Shown one piece after another: positions 31,907 through 40,686 of a DNA stretch of 64,000 bases. Origin of the DNA: JBAOHV01 sp964450685 (lineage in GTDB: Bacteria > Actinomycetota > Acidimicrobiia > Acidimicrobiales > Microtrichaceae); NCBI GenBank assembly GCA_964450685.1, contig CAYVDN010000001.1:62001-126000 (forward strand), read 5' to 3'. Each line of letters opens with the position of its first letter. The first letter of the stretch is position 1. A program made the translations under genes and the position numbers. The notes beneath the pieces are model-generated. The model did not search any database, was not told the origin of the DNA, and saw nothing but the letters and a program-made list of their open reading frames with translations.

Positions 31907-33436
31907 CTAGTCGGGACTCGGCGGTCGTGGGCGGTGCCGGGTGTGGAGCTTGAGTCCGTGCGGGCTCGTGATGGTGAAGTGTGAGTTGAAGCGTTCCGCT
32001 CCGGTATGGCCAGTGGTGTCTGTGTCTCCAGTGGAGCGTGGCGGGACGGCCCGCATGGTCCAGCCGGTGCGGTGGACCACGCCATGGTGGTGGCGGCAGA
32101 GCAGGGCGAGGTTGGTGATCACAGTCCTGCCGTTGGCTGAGTACTCGATGACGTGATGGGCGTCGCACCAGCCCGGCGGTGCCTCGCATCCGGGGAACAC
32201 GCATCCACTGTCACGTGCGACCAGCGAGCGACGCATTGCCCTGTTCGGGAAGCGTTGCCGGTCCCGGACGGCGATCGGCGTGCCCATCTGGTCCAGGAGC
32301 GTCTCGGAGATGTGTGCGTTGCACGTGAGCAACTCCCACTCCGAGGCGCTGAACCAGGCCCGGGTTCCATTGGGCGTTGTGATCGGCAAACTGCCGAACG
32401 TCCCGACATCGGAATGGCCAGCGCGACAGCTTGGGCACGGTCGGGCATCGGGTGAGGCGTGAGGCGGTAGGCCCGCTGATGGCTGGTGTGAACCACTGGA
32501 TCGTCCGAGCGCCTGGTCGAGCAGTGGGTCGAGTTCGTCCACACGGTCGGCGTCGATGATCAGATTCAGCTCGGGCGGGGCGGGTCTGCTCGTTGTGGGG
32601 CCGGCGTTGGAGCCTCGACGGACGAGCTCGACCAGGGCCTGTGCCCGGATCTGTGCCCTGCTGGGCACGGTGATCTCGGGACAGGTCTCGCTGTCAGATC
32701 GCCACTGGCGCCAGAGCCGGTCGGTGTGGGCCTCGAGGAGTTGTTCGAAGCTGTGGCCATCGGAGCCGGTCAGAACCGCGTCCAAGAGGAGTTGGTCGCC
32801 GGTGCGCCGCATCGCGAGGCGGCTGGTTGGTTCGCTGGGGTCGTGGCCACCGTCGGGGTCGGCGTAGCGGGCCAGGTCCGACACCAGCGCACAGAAGGCT
32901 GCCCAGGACGGCTCCGCGTCAGACAGGGCGATCAGAGCTTCTTGAGCGGCTCTGATCGCCTCCCTGTTGCGGCAATTGACCTTGCTGGCGATGAAGGCCA
33001 CGCGTTCCCAGCTGATGCGGGCGTCTCTGGCCGCGTCGAGCAGTGCCGGCAAATCACCAGTGAGTCGCTTGGCAGTCCTGGTCTCTCGGCTGACGGCTGC
33101 TCGGGAACGCCCGTGACGGCGTTCGTACCAGATCGCTGTGGTGGTCCCGTACCGGGTGTCGCACAGCGACCGCTTGTCGATCTCGGCGAACACGCCAGCG
33201 GCGGCCGCGTCCAGGCTCCGTCGAGCGCGCTCGATGTCGTCGATGACGCCGAGGCACTCATCGTCGGAGAGATCCTCGGTCCTTGTCGTGGCGAGGAGAT
33301 GCGCCGCGCCCGCGGCATCCCCGGAATGAGCTGTGGTGTCCACTCGCTCGTCGACCGGCTCGAATGGAGGAGGTGTCCAATGCGCGGGGTGGGGGACAGG
33401 GTCGGCCGGACCTGTCGAGAATGGCATCGAACGCAT
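31907..33436 (-). CDS. DUF222/HNH endonuclease (13E12-type repeat protein)
   Basis: A 509-residue protein with a long helical DUF222 domain (about 40-330) and a C-terminal HNH nuclease (about 420-480): CVFPGCEAPPGWCDAHHV, NGRTVITNLALLCRHHHG. The paired Cys and His residues form the zinc site and ββα-metal centre. This family is multicopy and sporadic in actinobacteria, including the mycobacterial REP13E12 elements, and its role is unsettled. ATG 33436 is used; TTG 33475 is an alternative. It borders the gene-poor zone. Confidence 0.85.
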   Translation of the reverse strand: MRSMPFSTGPADPVPHPAHWTPPPFEPVDERVDTTAHSGDAAGAAHLLATTRTEDLSDDECLGVIDDIERARRSLDAAAAGVFAEIDKRSLCDTRYGTTTAIWYERRHGRSRAAVSRETRTAKRLTGDLPALLDAARDARISWERVAFIASKVNCRNREAIRAAQEALIALSDAEPSWAAFCALVSDLARYADPDGGHDPSEPTSRLAMRRTGDQLLLDAVLTGSDGHSFEQLLEAHTDRLWRQWRSDSETCPEITVPSRAQIRAQALVELVRRGSNAGPTTSRPAPPELNLIIDADRVDELDPLLDQALGRSSGSHQPSAGLPPHASPDARPCPSCRAGHSDVGTFGSLPITTPNGTRAWFSASEWELLTCNAHISETLLDQMGTPIAVRDRQRFPNRAMRRSLVARDSGCVFPGCEAPPGWCDAHHVIEYSANGRTVITNLALLCRHHHGVVHRTGWTMRAVPPRSTGDTDTTGHTGAERFNSHFTITSPHGLKLHTRHRPRPPSPD

Positions 33437-33599
33437 GTTCGTAACGTAATGAAGTGGTGTGACAACGAAGCTCAACCCATCAAACGGATTGACGAACCAT
33501 CACATGGTGGTTTGTGCAGTTCGACGCTTACTCGTTTGAGTGGGCGTCACGCGGTGAAGGCTCAGCCGCTGAGGGGTCGGCGGTTGAGGTGTCGTCCCG

Positions 33600-33619
33600 A
33601 AAGGAGGAGCATTCAGGTG
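33600..33619 (+). promoter_or_regulatory. Strong Shine-Dalgarno with a GTG in the wrong frame
   Basis: AAAGGAGGAG (33600-33609) is followed 7 bases later by GTG 33617, which opens a 38-residue frame ending at 33733 that overlaps, in another frame, the start of the next gene (ATG 33652). It could be a leader ORF or an indel. Confidence 0.4.
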
Positions 33620-33651
33620 AAGGTTGTCACGTCAATGAACAGGGGGCCGAC

Positions 33652-34257
33652 ATGTTCATCCAAGTCATCGAAGGCCGCACGTCGGATCCGGAGGCGCTTC
33701 ACCGCCGGCTCGACATGTGGGAGCGGGATCTGAGGCCGGGTGCGACCGGCTACATGGGCTCGGCAGGTGGATGCACTGCCGATGGTTCGTTCATCATGGC
33801 GGTCCGATTCACCGACCGTGAGGCAGCGATGCGCAACGCTGCCCGTGTGCAGCAGAGCGAGTGGTGGAGCGAAACCGAGAAGTGCTTCGACGGTCCGGTC
33901 ATGTTCCACGACACCGAAGACGTGCACGTGATGGCGCACGGGCGGCTCGAGGACGCCCATTTCGTGCAGGTGATGGAGGGCCACGTAACCGACAGGGCGC
34001 GTGCCGATGACCTGGAGCGCCAGGCCGACCCGGTGCTGGCCGAGGCACGTCCCGATCTCCTGGGGTCCGTCACCGCCTTCTACGGCGACGACAACTACGC
34101 CGACTTCGCCTACTTCACGACCGAGGCCGAAGCCCGTGAGGCCGAGCAACGCGAGCTCCCGCCGGAACTGGCTGACAAGTTCGAACAGTGGGAGCAGTTG
34201 ATGAAGGTCGACCGGTACCTGGACATCACCGAACCCTGGGTGATCGCGGGGGTCTGA
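33652..34257 (+). CDS. Tandem ferredoxin-like (ABM-type) hypothetical protein
   Basis: A 201-residue protein made of two similar halves. MFIQVIEGRTSDPEALHRRL and HFVQVMEGHVTDRARADDLE open each repeat, and each continues with an alpha/beta pattern and a strand (GSFIMAVRFTDREAA; DDNYADFAYFTTEAEA). This is the look of a fused pair of dimeric alpha/beta-barrel (ABM) domains. No catalytic residues can be named. ATG 33652 has AGGGGG 5 bases upstream; the frame is open further to 33514. Confidence 0.7.
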   Translation: MFIQVIEGRTSDPEALHRRLDMWERDLRPGATGYMGSAGGCTADGSFIMAVRFTDREAAMRNAARVQQSEWWSETEKCFDGPVMFHDTEDVHVMAHGRLEDAHFVQVMEGHVTDRARADDLERQADPVLAEARPDLLGSVTAFYGDDNYADFAYFTTEAEAREAEQRELPPELADKFEQWEQLMKVDRYLDITEPWVIAGV

Positions 34258-34296
34258 GCAGGAGGCTCTCCGGAGAGCGCTCGAGTCGCTGGTCGG

Positions 34297-35283
34297 TCAG
34301 ACCATCGACAGGAGCGCGCTGCGGATGGCCGGACGGGATCCGAACACCATCAGAAACATCGCCTCCCGCGCCAGGCGTTGGGCGTGGTTGTCGAGTTCGA
34401 TCGATCGACTTCCGGTATGCACCAGCAGGGTCGCTGCTGCCTTGTGGGCGAACGCGGACGCGGTGGCCCTGGCAGCAGCGATGCCTTCGTCATCTGCATC
34501 GTCGAGCAGTCGACGGGTCTCGTCGAGCTGGCGGGCAAGTTCCACTGTCACAGGCTCGTGGTCCAGTAGTGCGATGCATCTCCTGGCCACACCCAGTGCG
34601 AGTGAACCGTTGAGCCGCAGGCTCAGGGCATTGGTCGCGCCGGGCTCATGGGGTGCGGAGCTGATGAAGTTGGTGCTGTCGACGGTCATTCCGTCGAAGT
34701 CGAGTCGGACGGTTCCGCTCGCATCGAGGACAGCGAGGTCATGGCGCCGTGCACTGATCCCTGGCTGTTCCAGGTTGCCGATCGCGACGGTGACCACTGT
34801 GTCATCGGGCCCGCGGGCAGCGATCTGCAGGGTGTCGATCCTGCCCCAACCTGATACCCAGGGCGCTGTTCCATCGATTCTCCAGCCATCATCGACCGGC
34901 GAGGCGTGCAGGGTCGCCGGACCGGGAAGGAGCCCGGCGAAGACGATGCCCGATCGTCGGGTCCCCTTGCACAATTCACTGAGCCAGGCGTCCTGCAGGG
35001 GTCCGCCCGTCAACATCAGGTTGCCGACCAGCCCATGGTGCTGCAACCAAACCAGCGCAGTTGTCAGGCAACCCGACGCGATTCGTTCCACGGCGGCGCT
35101 GGCGGTGGCGAGGTCGCAGGCCAGCCCACCCAACTCGATCGGGCCGAACATGCCGTAGAGGCCTGCATAGGCCAACGCGTCCAGGTTCTCTACTGGCACC
35201 AGGGCGGAGCGATCGGTCGTCAGGGCAGACGGGAACAAGACGCGCTCTGCGATGTCGTCTGCAAGTGCGATGAGCTCGGTCAT
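34297..35283 (-). CDS. Acyl-CoA dehydrogenase-like protein
   Basis: A 328-residue protein with the N-terminal and middle domains of the acyl-CoA dehydrogenase fold (GPIELGGLACDLATASAAVE; the middle-domain DGWRIDGTAPWVSGWG replaces the usual DGYVLNGTKxWITNG). The C-terminal helical bundle is short and there is no EGT catalytic-Glu motif, so it may be a non-dehydrogenating relative. Its start overlaps the upstream hydrolase stop by 4 bases (35280-35283), indicating an operon. Confidence 0.75.
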   Translation of the reverse strand: MTELIALADDIAERVLFPSALTTDRSALVPVENLDALAYAGLYGMFGPIELGGLACDLATASAAVERIASGCLTTALVWLQHHGLVGNLMLTGGPLQDAWLSELCKGTRRSGIVFAGLLPGPATLHASPVDDGWRIDGTAPWVSGWGRIDTLQIAARGPDDTVVTVAIGNLEQPGISARRHDLAVLDASGTVRLDFDGMTVDSTNFISSAPHEPGATNALSLRLNGSLALGVARRCIALLDHEPVTVELARQLDETRRLLDDADDEGIAAARATASAFAHKAAATLLVHTGSRSIELDNHAQRLAREAMFLMVFGSRPAIRSALLSMV

Positions 35284-36329
35284 CGGTGCTCCTCGTTCGG
35301 GTCGCTTGCGGGACGCGTCAGGGGAGTGTGCGTAGTGGCGGCCCGGGTCGCGGTGTTCGAACCGTTCGAGCTGACCCGGTCGATGTGTTCTGTCACGAGC
35401 ACCGCCAACAGGTCGGGGTCGCTCAGGGGCAGCCAGTGTCCTGCATCCACCTGTACGAACACGGTTTCATCGGCCACGTCGAGTGCCACCTCGGCGAGTT
35501 CTGGGCTGACGTATCGATCCCTGGTCGGGACCACGACCTGTACCGGAACGCTCGTGGTACGTCGTCGGGCGCGCCCGACCGAGCGCAGCATGTTCGCCCG
35601 GTACAGGCCGACGCCATGAGCACCGTCGAGTTGGGTCCGTGCCGTCTTACGTGCGTTCGGCAACCGCTCGGGTGGCAGTCCCTCTACTTGCGCCAACACC
35701 CGCGGCCAGGCTCGCATGGAGAGCCGTGACCGCCAGAACGCCGGGGCGATCCAGGGGATGTGAAACGCCGCCACATACCAGGACTTTGCAGCCTGGGACA
35801 GGACGGTTCGGGGTGTCGGTGCCGACACGGATTGCCCTCGGAAGAAGCCGCCCACAGCGTCCAGCTGAGGTCCCGACACGGAGATGAACGAAGCGAACCT
35901 GTGCGCCAGCGTCGCCTCGCACACGAAGTGCCAGCCCTGGATGGAACCCCAGTCGTGGCCGACGAGATGCACGAGTCGGTCGTTCGGGGCGGTCGCGTCC
36001 AGCACTGCTGCGGCGTCGCCGGCTAGATGGTCGAAGCGGTATCCGGCGGTTCGCTGTGGCACCCCGGACTCGCCCGCGCCGCGTACGTCGTAGCTGACCA
36101 CGTGGAACCGTTCGGCCAGCCGGTCCGCCACTGAATCCCAGACCGAGTGGTCGTCGGGATAGCCATGGACCAGCAGTACCGTCGCCTCGGCCTGGCTTCC
36201 ATCGGCGGGGCCGCGTTCATGGACAGCCAGTGGAATGCCCCCGGAACCCTCCACGACTCTGCGCCTGCTGTTCGTCGTGCGTTCGGTTGGTCGGCTGCCG
36301 GTGGTGTCCGTGGTCGACGTGGGTGTCAT
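35280..36329 (-). CDS. Alpha/beta hydrolase
   Basis: A 349-residue hydrolase: HGYPD oxyanion loop, SYDVRGAGESGVP, and the nucleophile elbow GHDWGS with Asp in the nucleophile position, as in epoxide-hydrolase relatives. The catalytic His lies in VDAGHWLPLSDP. ATG 36329 is preceded by AAATCT at 6 bases; longer starts add no domain. It is co-oriented with the acyl-CoA-dehydrogenase-like gene and divergent from the hemoglobin gene. Confidence 0.8.
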   Translation of the reverse strand: MTPTSTTDTTGSRPTERTTNSRRRVVEGSGGIPLAVHERGPADGSQAEATVLLVHGYPDDHSVWDSVADRLAERFHVVSYDVRGAGESGVPQRTAGYRFDHLAGDAAAVLDATAPNDRLVHLVGHDWGSIQGWHFVCEATLAHRFASFISVSGPQLDAVGGFFRGQSVSAPTPRTVLSQAAKSWYVAAFHIPWIAPAFWRSRLSMRAWPRVLAQVEGLPPERLPNARKTARTQLDGAHGVGLYRANMLRSVGRARRRTTSVPVQVVVPTRDRYVSPELAEVALDVADETVFVQVDAGHWLPLSDPDLLAVLVTEHIDRVSSNGSNTATRAATTHTPLTRPASDPNEEHR

Positions 36330-36363
36330 CGCCACAGATTTCCAGAGGTGCGCACCAGCCCTC

Positions 36364-36388
36364 AATTCATCTACCGTGTAGTGGAATT
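36364..36388. promoter_or_regulatory. 25-bp imperfect palindrome in the hydrolase/hemoglobin divergent region
   Basis: AATTCATCTAC (36364-36374) and GTAGTGGAATT (36378-36388) pair at 9 of 11 positions about a 3-base centre. It is AT-richer than its surroundings and 49 bases before the hemoglobin ATG. It is a candidate operator for the adjacent Cys4 regulator. Confidence 0.5.
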
Positions 36389-36436
36389 AAAGTAGCGATA
36401 CAGCACTCGGCGGTTCACGCGGAGAGGACGGCGAAC

Positions 36437-36871
36437 ATGGGTACCGGCGCGGATCAGCAGGTGATCAGGGGTGACCTGGATTCGCCCGAGGAGGTCGCCG
36501 AGATGGTCAGGCGCTTCTACCAGGGGGTGGCCCAGGATGAACTCCTCGGTCCCGTCTTCAACGATGTCGCACAGGTCGACTGGTCCGAGCACCTCCCCAA
36601 GCTGACCGCGTTCTGGTCCCGAGCGTTGCTGGGGATCGAGGGCTACCAGGGCAACCCGTTCCGTGCGCACCAGTTGATCAGTCAGCGCGAACCATTCACG
36701 CGGGCGCACTTCGACCGCTGGCTCGAACTATTCCACGAGACGCTTGACGGCGGCTGGGACGGACCCACCAAGGAGCACGCTCTGGCGATGGCCGAGCGTG
36801 TCGCAGAGGTGCACAGCAGGCAACTGGTGGGTGGCGGGCCTCTCAACTTGATCCGCTGGGAGACGACCTAG
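36437..36871 (+). CDS. Truncated hemoglobin, group III-like
   Basis: A 144-residue 2/2 globin. MVRRFYQGVAQDELLGPVF (helix B region with B10-like Tyr28), HLPKLTAFWSRALLG, the proximal-His candidate His78 in RAHQLI, and HFDRWLELF (91-99) match group III truncated hemoglobins. Such proteins handle O2, NO or peroxide in the cytosol. ATG 36437 follows GGAGAGGA. The stop overlaps by 4 bases the stop of the convergent Fe-S-type regulator, an arrangement suggesting functional pairing. Confidence 0.85.
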   Translation: MGTGADQQVIRGDLDSPEEVAEMVRRFYQGVAQDELLGPVFNDVAQVDWSEHLPKLTAFWSRALLGIEGYQGNPFRAHQLISQREPFTRAHFDRWLELFHETLDGGWDGPTKEHALAMAERVAEVHSRQLVGGGPLNLIRWETT

Positions 36872-37536
36872 CCTTTCGACCCGTCGGCAGCGCTGCAGGT
36901 GAGCTTGCACTGGGCGTTGCGTGGATCGCCGTTGACCAGTCGATCGATCTGAAGGCCCGAGACCACCTCGGCGACTCCCTCGGCCATGCCCCGGTGCATC
37001 TCGCAGATCGTGTCGGCATCTGTGAGCGCAGCAGTGGCGAAGGGGCAGGACCCCAGGACGACCTCGATCGTCCGGTCGTCCTGGTCGCGGACAGTCGGGG
37101 CGAAGCCCTGGCGAGCCATCTGGTCGACCAGCACTCCTACCGGATCTGCCTCATCGTGGTGGTGGACTCGGAGATCTTCGAGCGCAGCGCGACGGCCCAC
37201 CTCGTAAGGGGTGTCACCGCTGCGGACGACCTCGGTGAGCAGCACCGCCAGGCGCTCGTAGGGGCCGGTGACTCCCCAGCGGCTGTCGGTGGATGGTTCG
37301 ACGACGTACTCGAGCGGTGGCCTGCCGCGACCGGACGGCGGGGCCGAGCTCTCGAGAACGAGGCCGGCGTCGACGAGCTTGGCCAGGTGCTGACGTATCG
37401 CGTTGTGGTTGAGGCCGAAGTACTCGGTCAGCTCCGCCACACCGACAGGTGCATCCGCGTTGGAGAGATACCGGAAGATGCGGTGCCTCGTCGGATCGCC
37501 GAGCGCCCTTGCCTTCACCTGTAGGTCGTCAGCCAC
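36868..37536 (-). CDS. ArsR-like winged-helix regulator with C-terminal Cys4 (probable Fe-S) site
   Basis: A 222-residue regulator. The winged helix spans about 10-80 (LGDPTRHRIFRYL, HNAIRQHLAKLVDAGLV, RGRPPLEYV). The C-terminal ligand domain has Cys164 (SCPF), Cys178, Cys210 and Cys214. The CPF-x-C pattern resembles SufR-type Fe-S repressors, which have the first two Cys at a similar distance, though the last pair here is CxxxC. GTG 37536 is set by TAAACT 6 bases upstream. It likely senses redox, NO or cluster status and may control the hemoglobin. Confidence 0.8.
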   Translation of the reverse strand: MADDLQVKARALGDPTRHRIFRYLSNADAPVGVAELTEYFGLNHNAIRQHLAKLVDAGLVLESSAPPSGRGRPPLEYVVEPSTDSRWGVTGPYERLAVLLTEVVRSGDTPYEVGRRAALEDLRVHHHDEADPVGVLVDQMARQGFAPTVRDQDDRTIEVVLGSCPFATAALTDADTICEMHRGMAEGVAEVVSGLQIDRLVNGDPRNAQCKLTCSAADGSKG

Positions 37537-37542
37537 TCTTGC

Positions 37543-37548
37543 AGTTTA
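37543..37548 (-). promoter_or_regulatory. Leaderless -10 (TAAACT, N6, GTG)
   Basis: The minus-strand hexamer TAAACT is 6 bases before GTG 37536, inside a locally AT-rich stretch (37543-37558). Confidence 0.5.
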
Positions 37549-37747
37549 TTCGATCATTCACTGGAGGAAACCATCCAGCTGATGGGATTCGTCCTGCACG
37601 ACTCCCGGCTCTCGATCACGGAGAGCCTTAACCGTAGCCGGGTCGCTGGTGGTCCATCCCCGGTCGACGAGCGCCTACCCTATCGGCTGACCGCCTCGGG
37701 GATGCCGGGCGGCAGGTCAGTCCGATCTGAACCGAGGGGGACCCGCC

Positions 37748-38164
37748 ATGGCACTTGGTACTGACGACGTCGTCGAACTCCAGCAGCTCTACGCCCGCTA
37801 CAACCACCTGATCGACGAGGGGAGCGGCGAGGCGTGGGCTGCGCTCTTCGTCGAGGAAGGAACCCTTGACACCGGCATGGGATTCGCCGTCGAGGGAACG
37901 CCTGCCGCGCGGGCTGAGTTCGCAGCGGGGGTGCCGGTGATGATGCCGGGTGGCCGGCACATCGCCACCAACGTGATGGTCGACGGAGACGGGGACACCG
38001 CGACCGGCGCCGCGTACCTGCAGCTCTGGGTGGCCGATGACGAGAACGGCGGCATGAAGATCCTGGTCAGCGGCATCTACCGCGACACGATGCGCCGTCA
38101 GGACGGAGTCTGGAAGTTCGTGACGCGTGTGCTCGAGCCCGACGCCGGCGGTTCGCCGTCGTGA
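37748..38164 (+). CDS. SnoaL-like (NTF2-fold) protein
   Basis: A 138-residue NTF2-like alpha+beta barrel: ELQQLYARYNHLIDEGSGEAWAALF is the standard helical opening, followed by the strands GRHIATNVMV and LVSGIYRDTM with DGVWKFVTR at the end. The fold hosts isomerases, dehydratases and non-catalytic binders; no catalytic pair is clear here. GAGGGGGA precedes ATG 37748. The next gene overlaps by 4 bases. Confidence 0.78.
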   Translation: MALGTDDVVELQQLYARYNHLIDEGSGEAWAALFVEEGTLDTGMGFAVEGTPAARAEFAAGVPVMMPGGRHIATNVMVDGDGDTATGAAYLQLWVADDENGGMKILVSGIYRDTMRRQDGVWKFVTRVLEPDAGGSPS

Positions 38165-38556
38165 GCTCTGAGCAGTACCTGCGTGGCGCGGCGAAGCTGC
38201 GTGAGGTCTACGCCGGCGACGTGGTCGATTTGCCAGAGGGGACGATGGCGTTCAACGACGTCATGTTGCGGAGTCTCTTCGCCGAGGTGTGGGACCGCGA
38301 GCTCCTCGACGTGCGGTCGCGTCGCCTCCTGCTGATGGGTGTCATAGCGACGCTCGGTCAGACCGACACGTGGAAGATCCAGGCAAGGGCGTCCCTGCGG
38401 AACCGTGAGCTCACCCCCGACGAGCTGCGCGAGACGCTGATCATGTTGGCCCCCTACGCCGGCTACCCCAACGTCGCTCCGTTGATCATGGCGTGCGAGG
38501 AGGTCATCTCGACCTGGGTCGCCGATGGCGAACCGGGTCCACCCGAACCGACCTGA
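38161..38556 (+). CDS. Carboxymuconolactone decarboxylase-family protein
   Basis: A 131-residue all-helical CMD-family protein (RRLLLMGVIATLGQTDTWKI, LTPDELRETLIMLAPYAGYP near the C-terminus). The AhpD-type CxxC is absent, so peroxidase-reductase activity is unlikely and a decarboxylase-like or structural role remains. GTG 38161 overlaps the SnoaL stop (GTGA), so the two are translationally coupled. Confidence 0.8.
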   Translation: MSSEQYLRGAAKLREVYAGDVVDLPEGTMAFNDVMLRSLFAEVWDRELLDVRSRRLLLMGVIATLGQTDTWKIQARASLRNRELTPDELRETLIMLAPYAGYPNVAPLIMACEEVISTWVADGEPGPPEPT

Positions 38557-38593
38557 GCCTCTCGGGTGCTGTTCCCGGGACGGGTCGGTGGGG

Positions 38594-39466
38594 TCAGGCG
38601 CGTTCGTCGACGCGACCGGAATCAGCGGTGACGGGGGAGTTGCTGCGCACGGGACCCCTGGAGCGGAGGCGTGCCTCGTCCGACCGGCGCTCCGCCTCGT
38701 ACCAGCGGAACCAGATGACGCCCATCACCGCCCAGATGACCGGGACGTTGCCGATCTTCATGAGCACCCCGGCGAACTGCTGGTCCGCCAACGCTGCGAT
38801 CCCGACCCTGGGGGCGAGCTCGTAGGTCGCGTAGAGGGGGTGTGGCGAGAAGGCGATGAACCCGCCGGGGATCATCGGTATCAGGGCTGCGGCGCAGAAC
38901 AGGTAGACGATCTTCACGAGAGAAGAGCCCGGGCGCAGCGATCTGATCGGGTTGATGATCGGTGCCCACATGACGGTGCCGCCGATCAGCCAGACCATGT
39001 CGAGCAGGAACGAGCCGGCCTGCGAAGCACGCAGCACGTCGACGCTGAACGGGTTGTGGGTGGCGAGGAGAATGACGTTGGTGATGATCGCCGCGGGAAC
39101 GGGCCGGGTGCACCATGCCCACGCCTGACGCAAGCGGAGCCGGTCGAGCACAGCCGCGGCCATCCACTCGGGTGTGGCCAGCATCAGCAGCGGAGCGGCG
39201 GCGAGCGTGTAGATCATGAACTGCAGCATGTGCACCGACGACAGGTAGCCGGCTCCGAGCGCGCCGACCGGCCAGTCGGAGGCGACCCATAGAGCGATCA
39301 CTCCGCCGGCGAACTGCCAACCCTGCCGGGTGGTCGGCCGACCTCCGTGTCGACGCCAAGCCGTGACGTAGGCGGCGATCAGCCCGGCACAAAGCAACCA
39401 GACACCGAGATATGGGCGAGGGGTCCAGTCCCACGGCCTCTCCGTCGCGACGCACCACCACGTCAT
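38594..39466 (-). CDS. CtaG-like (caa3-type) cytochrome oxidase assembly membrane protein
   Basis: A 290-residue polytopic membrane protein with about seven helices and the family landmarks WTPRPYLGVWLL, HMLQFMIYTLAAAPLLMLATP, and ATHNPFSVDVLRAS. Histidines in helices (HMLQF, THNP) are the expected copper-associated positions. The family is needed for insertion of copper into caa3-type oxidase. It overlaps the SCO1 gene by 4 bases, forming a copper-delivery pair. Confidence 0.85.
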   Translation of the reverse strand: MTWWCVATERPWDWTPRPYLGVWLLCAGLIAAYVTAWRRHGGRPTTRQGWQFAGGVIALWVASDWPVGALGAGYLSSVHMLQFMIYTLAAAPLLMLATPEWMAAAVLDRLRLRQAWAWCTRPVPAAIITNVILLATHNPFSVDVLRASQAGSFLLDMVWLIGGTVMWAPIINPIRSLRPGSSLVKIVYLFCAAALIPMIPGGFIAFSPHPLYATYELAPRVGIAALADQQFAGVLMKIGNVPVIWAVMGVIWFRWYEAERRSDEARLRSRGPVRSNSPVTADSGRVDERA

Positions 39467-40206
39467 GGTTGCTGCTCCTCCTGGATCTCGCCGGGTATCT
39501 CGCCAGCGACCAGCCGGGGCAGATCGCGAGCCCAGTCGGACTCCCGGGTGCCGAACGGGTAGACGATCCGCGCTACTCCGTCAGCCTGATAGGCGATCAT
39601 CTGCGTCGCGTGACCCACGGTGTAGTCCCCGTTCTCGCCTGGGTCGTCGCGGGTCGCAAGCGGAACCTTGGCGGCCGCCTGTGCCGCATCGATCTGTTCG
39701 ATCGATCCTGTCAGCCCTGTGAACGACTCGTCGAACTGGTCGAGGAACCGGCGGAGCCGGTCCGGGGTGTCGCGCTCCGGGTCGGCGGTGATGAAAACCA
39801 TGCGCACGCTGGCGGCGACCGACGGGTCGAGCGAGTCGAGAGCGCTCGCGAGTGCCGCCACGCTGATCGGACACACGTCCGGGCAGTTGGTGTATCCGAA
39901 CATGAGCAGGGTCAGCTGACCCTCGGTCTGCGTAACCAGGTTGAACGGCTGACCCGAGGTGTCGGTGAGCAACAGGTCCGGCTTGGTCTGGGGGGAGGGG
40001 AGCACCGTGCCCTTCCACGTCGACGTGCCGGTCGATGTCGACCCCGGGTTCCTCCGGGCGGCGGTGACCGCGATCAGTCCGAGGGCGATACCGGCGATCA
40101 CGAGAACCACCACGAGCGTGCGCGCTCGCCGGCGGTCACCGCCCGGCGGCGGCTGGGCCGGGCTCATCGGCTCGGCACTGCTCGGGGGTGTGGTGGCGGT
40201 CGCCAT
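39463..40206 (-). CDS. SCO1/SenC-type copper chaperone
   Basis: A 247-residue thioredoxin-fold protein tethered by one N-terminal transmembrane helix (about 29-48, RTLVVVLVIAGIALGLIAVT). Copper ligands are CPDVC (CxxxC) within FGYTNCPDVCP and a conserved His in YTVGHATQM. It supplies copper or thiol exchange for the Cu_A site of cytochrome oxidase outside the membrane. Operon partner of the CtaG-like gene. Confidence 0.9.
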   Translation of the reverse strand: MATATTPPSSAEPMSPAQPPPGGDRRRARTLVVVLVIAGIALGLIAVTAARRNPGSTSTGTSTWKGTVLPSPQTKPDLLLTDTSGQPFNLVTQTEGQLTLLMFGYTNCPDVCPISVAALASALDSLDPSVAASVRMVFITADPERDTPDRLRRFLDQFDESFTGLTGSIEQIDAAQAAAKVPLATRDDPGENGDYTVGHATQMIAYQADGVARIVYPFGTRESDWARDLPRLVAGEIPGEIQEEQQP

Positions 40207-40272
40207 GTCAAGGGATCGGGTCGGGGGTGCCTGTCGTCGGCGGGCCCGTCGAGGTCCCTGAGCGGCGTCCGC

Positions 40273-40641
40273 TCAGCGCAGAGTCGAACTGGCGGCACTA
40301 CGACACGACAGGCAGAACGCCGTCGACGGTAGTGCCTCGAGGCGGTCGGGGGCTATCGGGCCGCCGCAGCTGGTGCAGGTTCCGTAGTCCCCGGAGTCCA
40401 GGCGTGCCAACGCTGCGTCGACATCTCGCAGCGTGGCGTCGGCCACCGCGGCCACCCGTGACGACAGCTCGAGCTGCTCGGCGTGCACCACGTGCTCGGT
40501 CTCGCCGAAGCCGTCAGAAGCATCCGGTCGCTCGGTCGCTGAACTCGTGGCGCAGTCGGCGAGGGTCGCCTCGAGCTCAGCGCGCTCAGCCAGGAGCAGC
40601 TCCCTGATACGGGAGAGGTCCACCTCGTGATTCACGGACAT
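40273..40641 (-). CDS. DksA/TraR-type C4 zinc-finger protein
   Basis: A 122-residue protein with a coiled-coil N-terminus (RIRELLLAERAELEATLADC) and a C4 zinc finger (GTCTSCG and CLSCR). TraR/DksA-like proteins reach into the RNA polymerase secondary channel, but the acidic DxxDA tip is not clearly visible, so this may be a simple zinc-finger relative. ATG 40641 follows GGAGGTC. Divergent from the KaiC-like/XRE/cupin gene. Confidence 0.82.
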   Translation of the reverse strand: MSVNHEVDLSRIRELLLAERAELEATLADCATSSATERPDASDGFGETEHVVHAEQLELSSRVAAVADATLRDVDAALARLDSGDYGTCTSCGGPIAPDRLEALPSTAFCLSCRSAASSTLR

Positions 40642-40686
40642 GTCGATGACCTCCGAGTCGTTGACCCTGTGAACGCTACTTGACGT

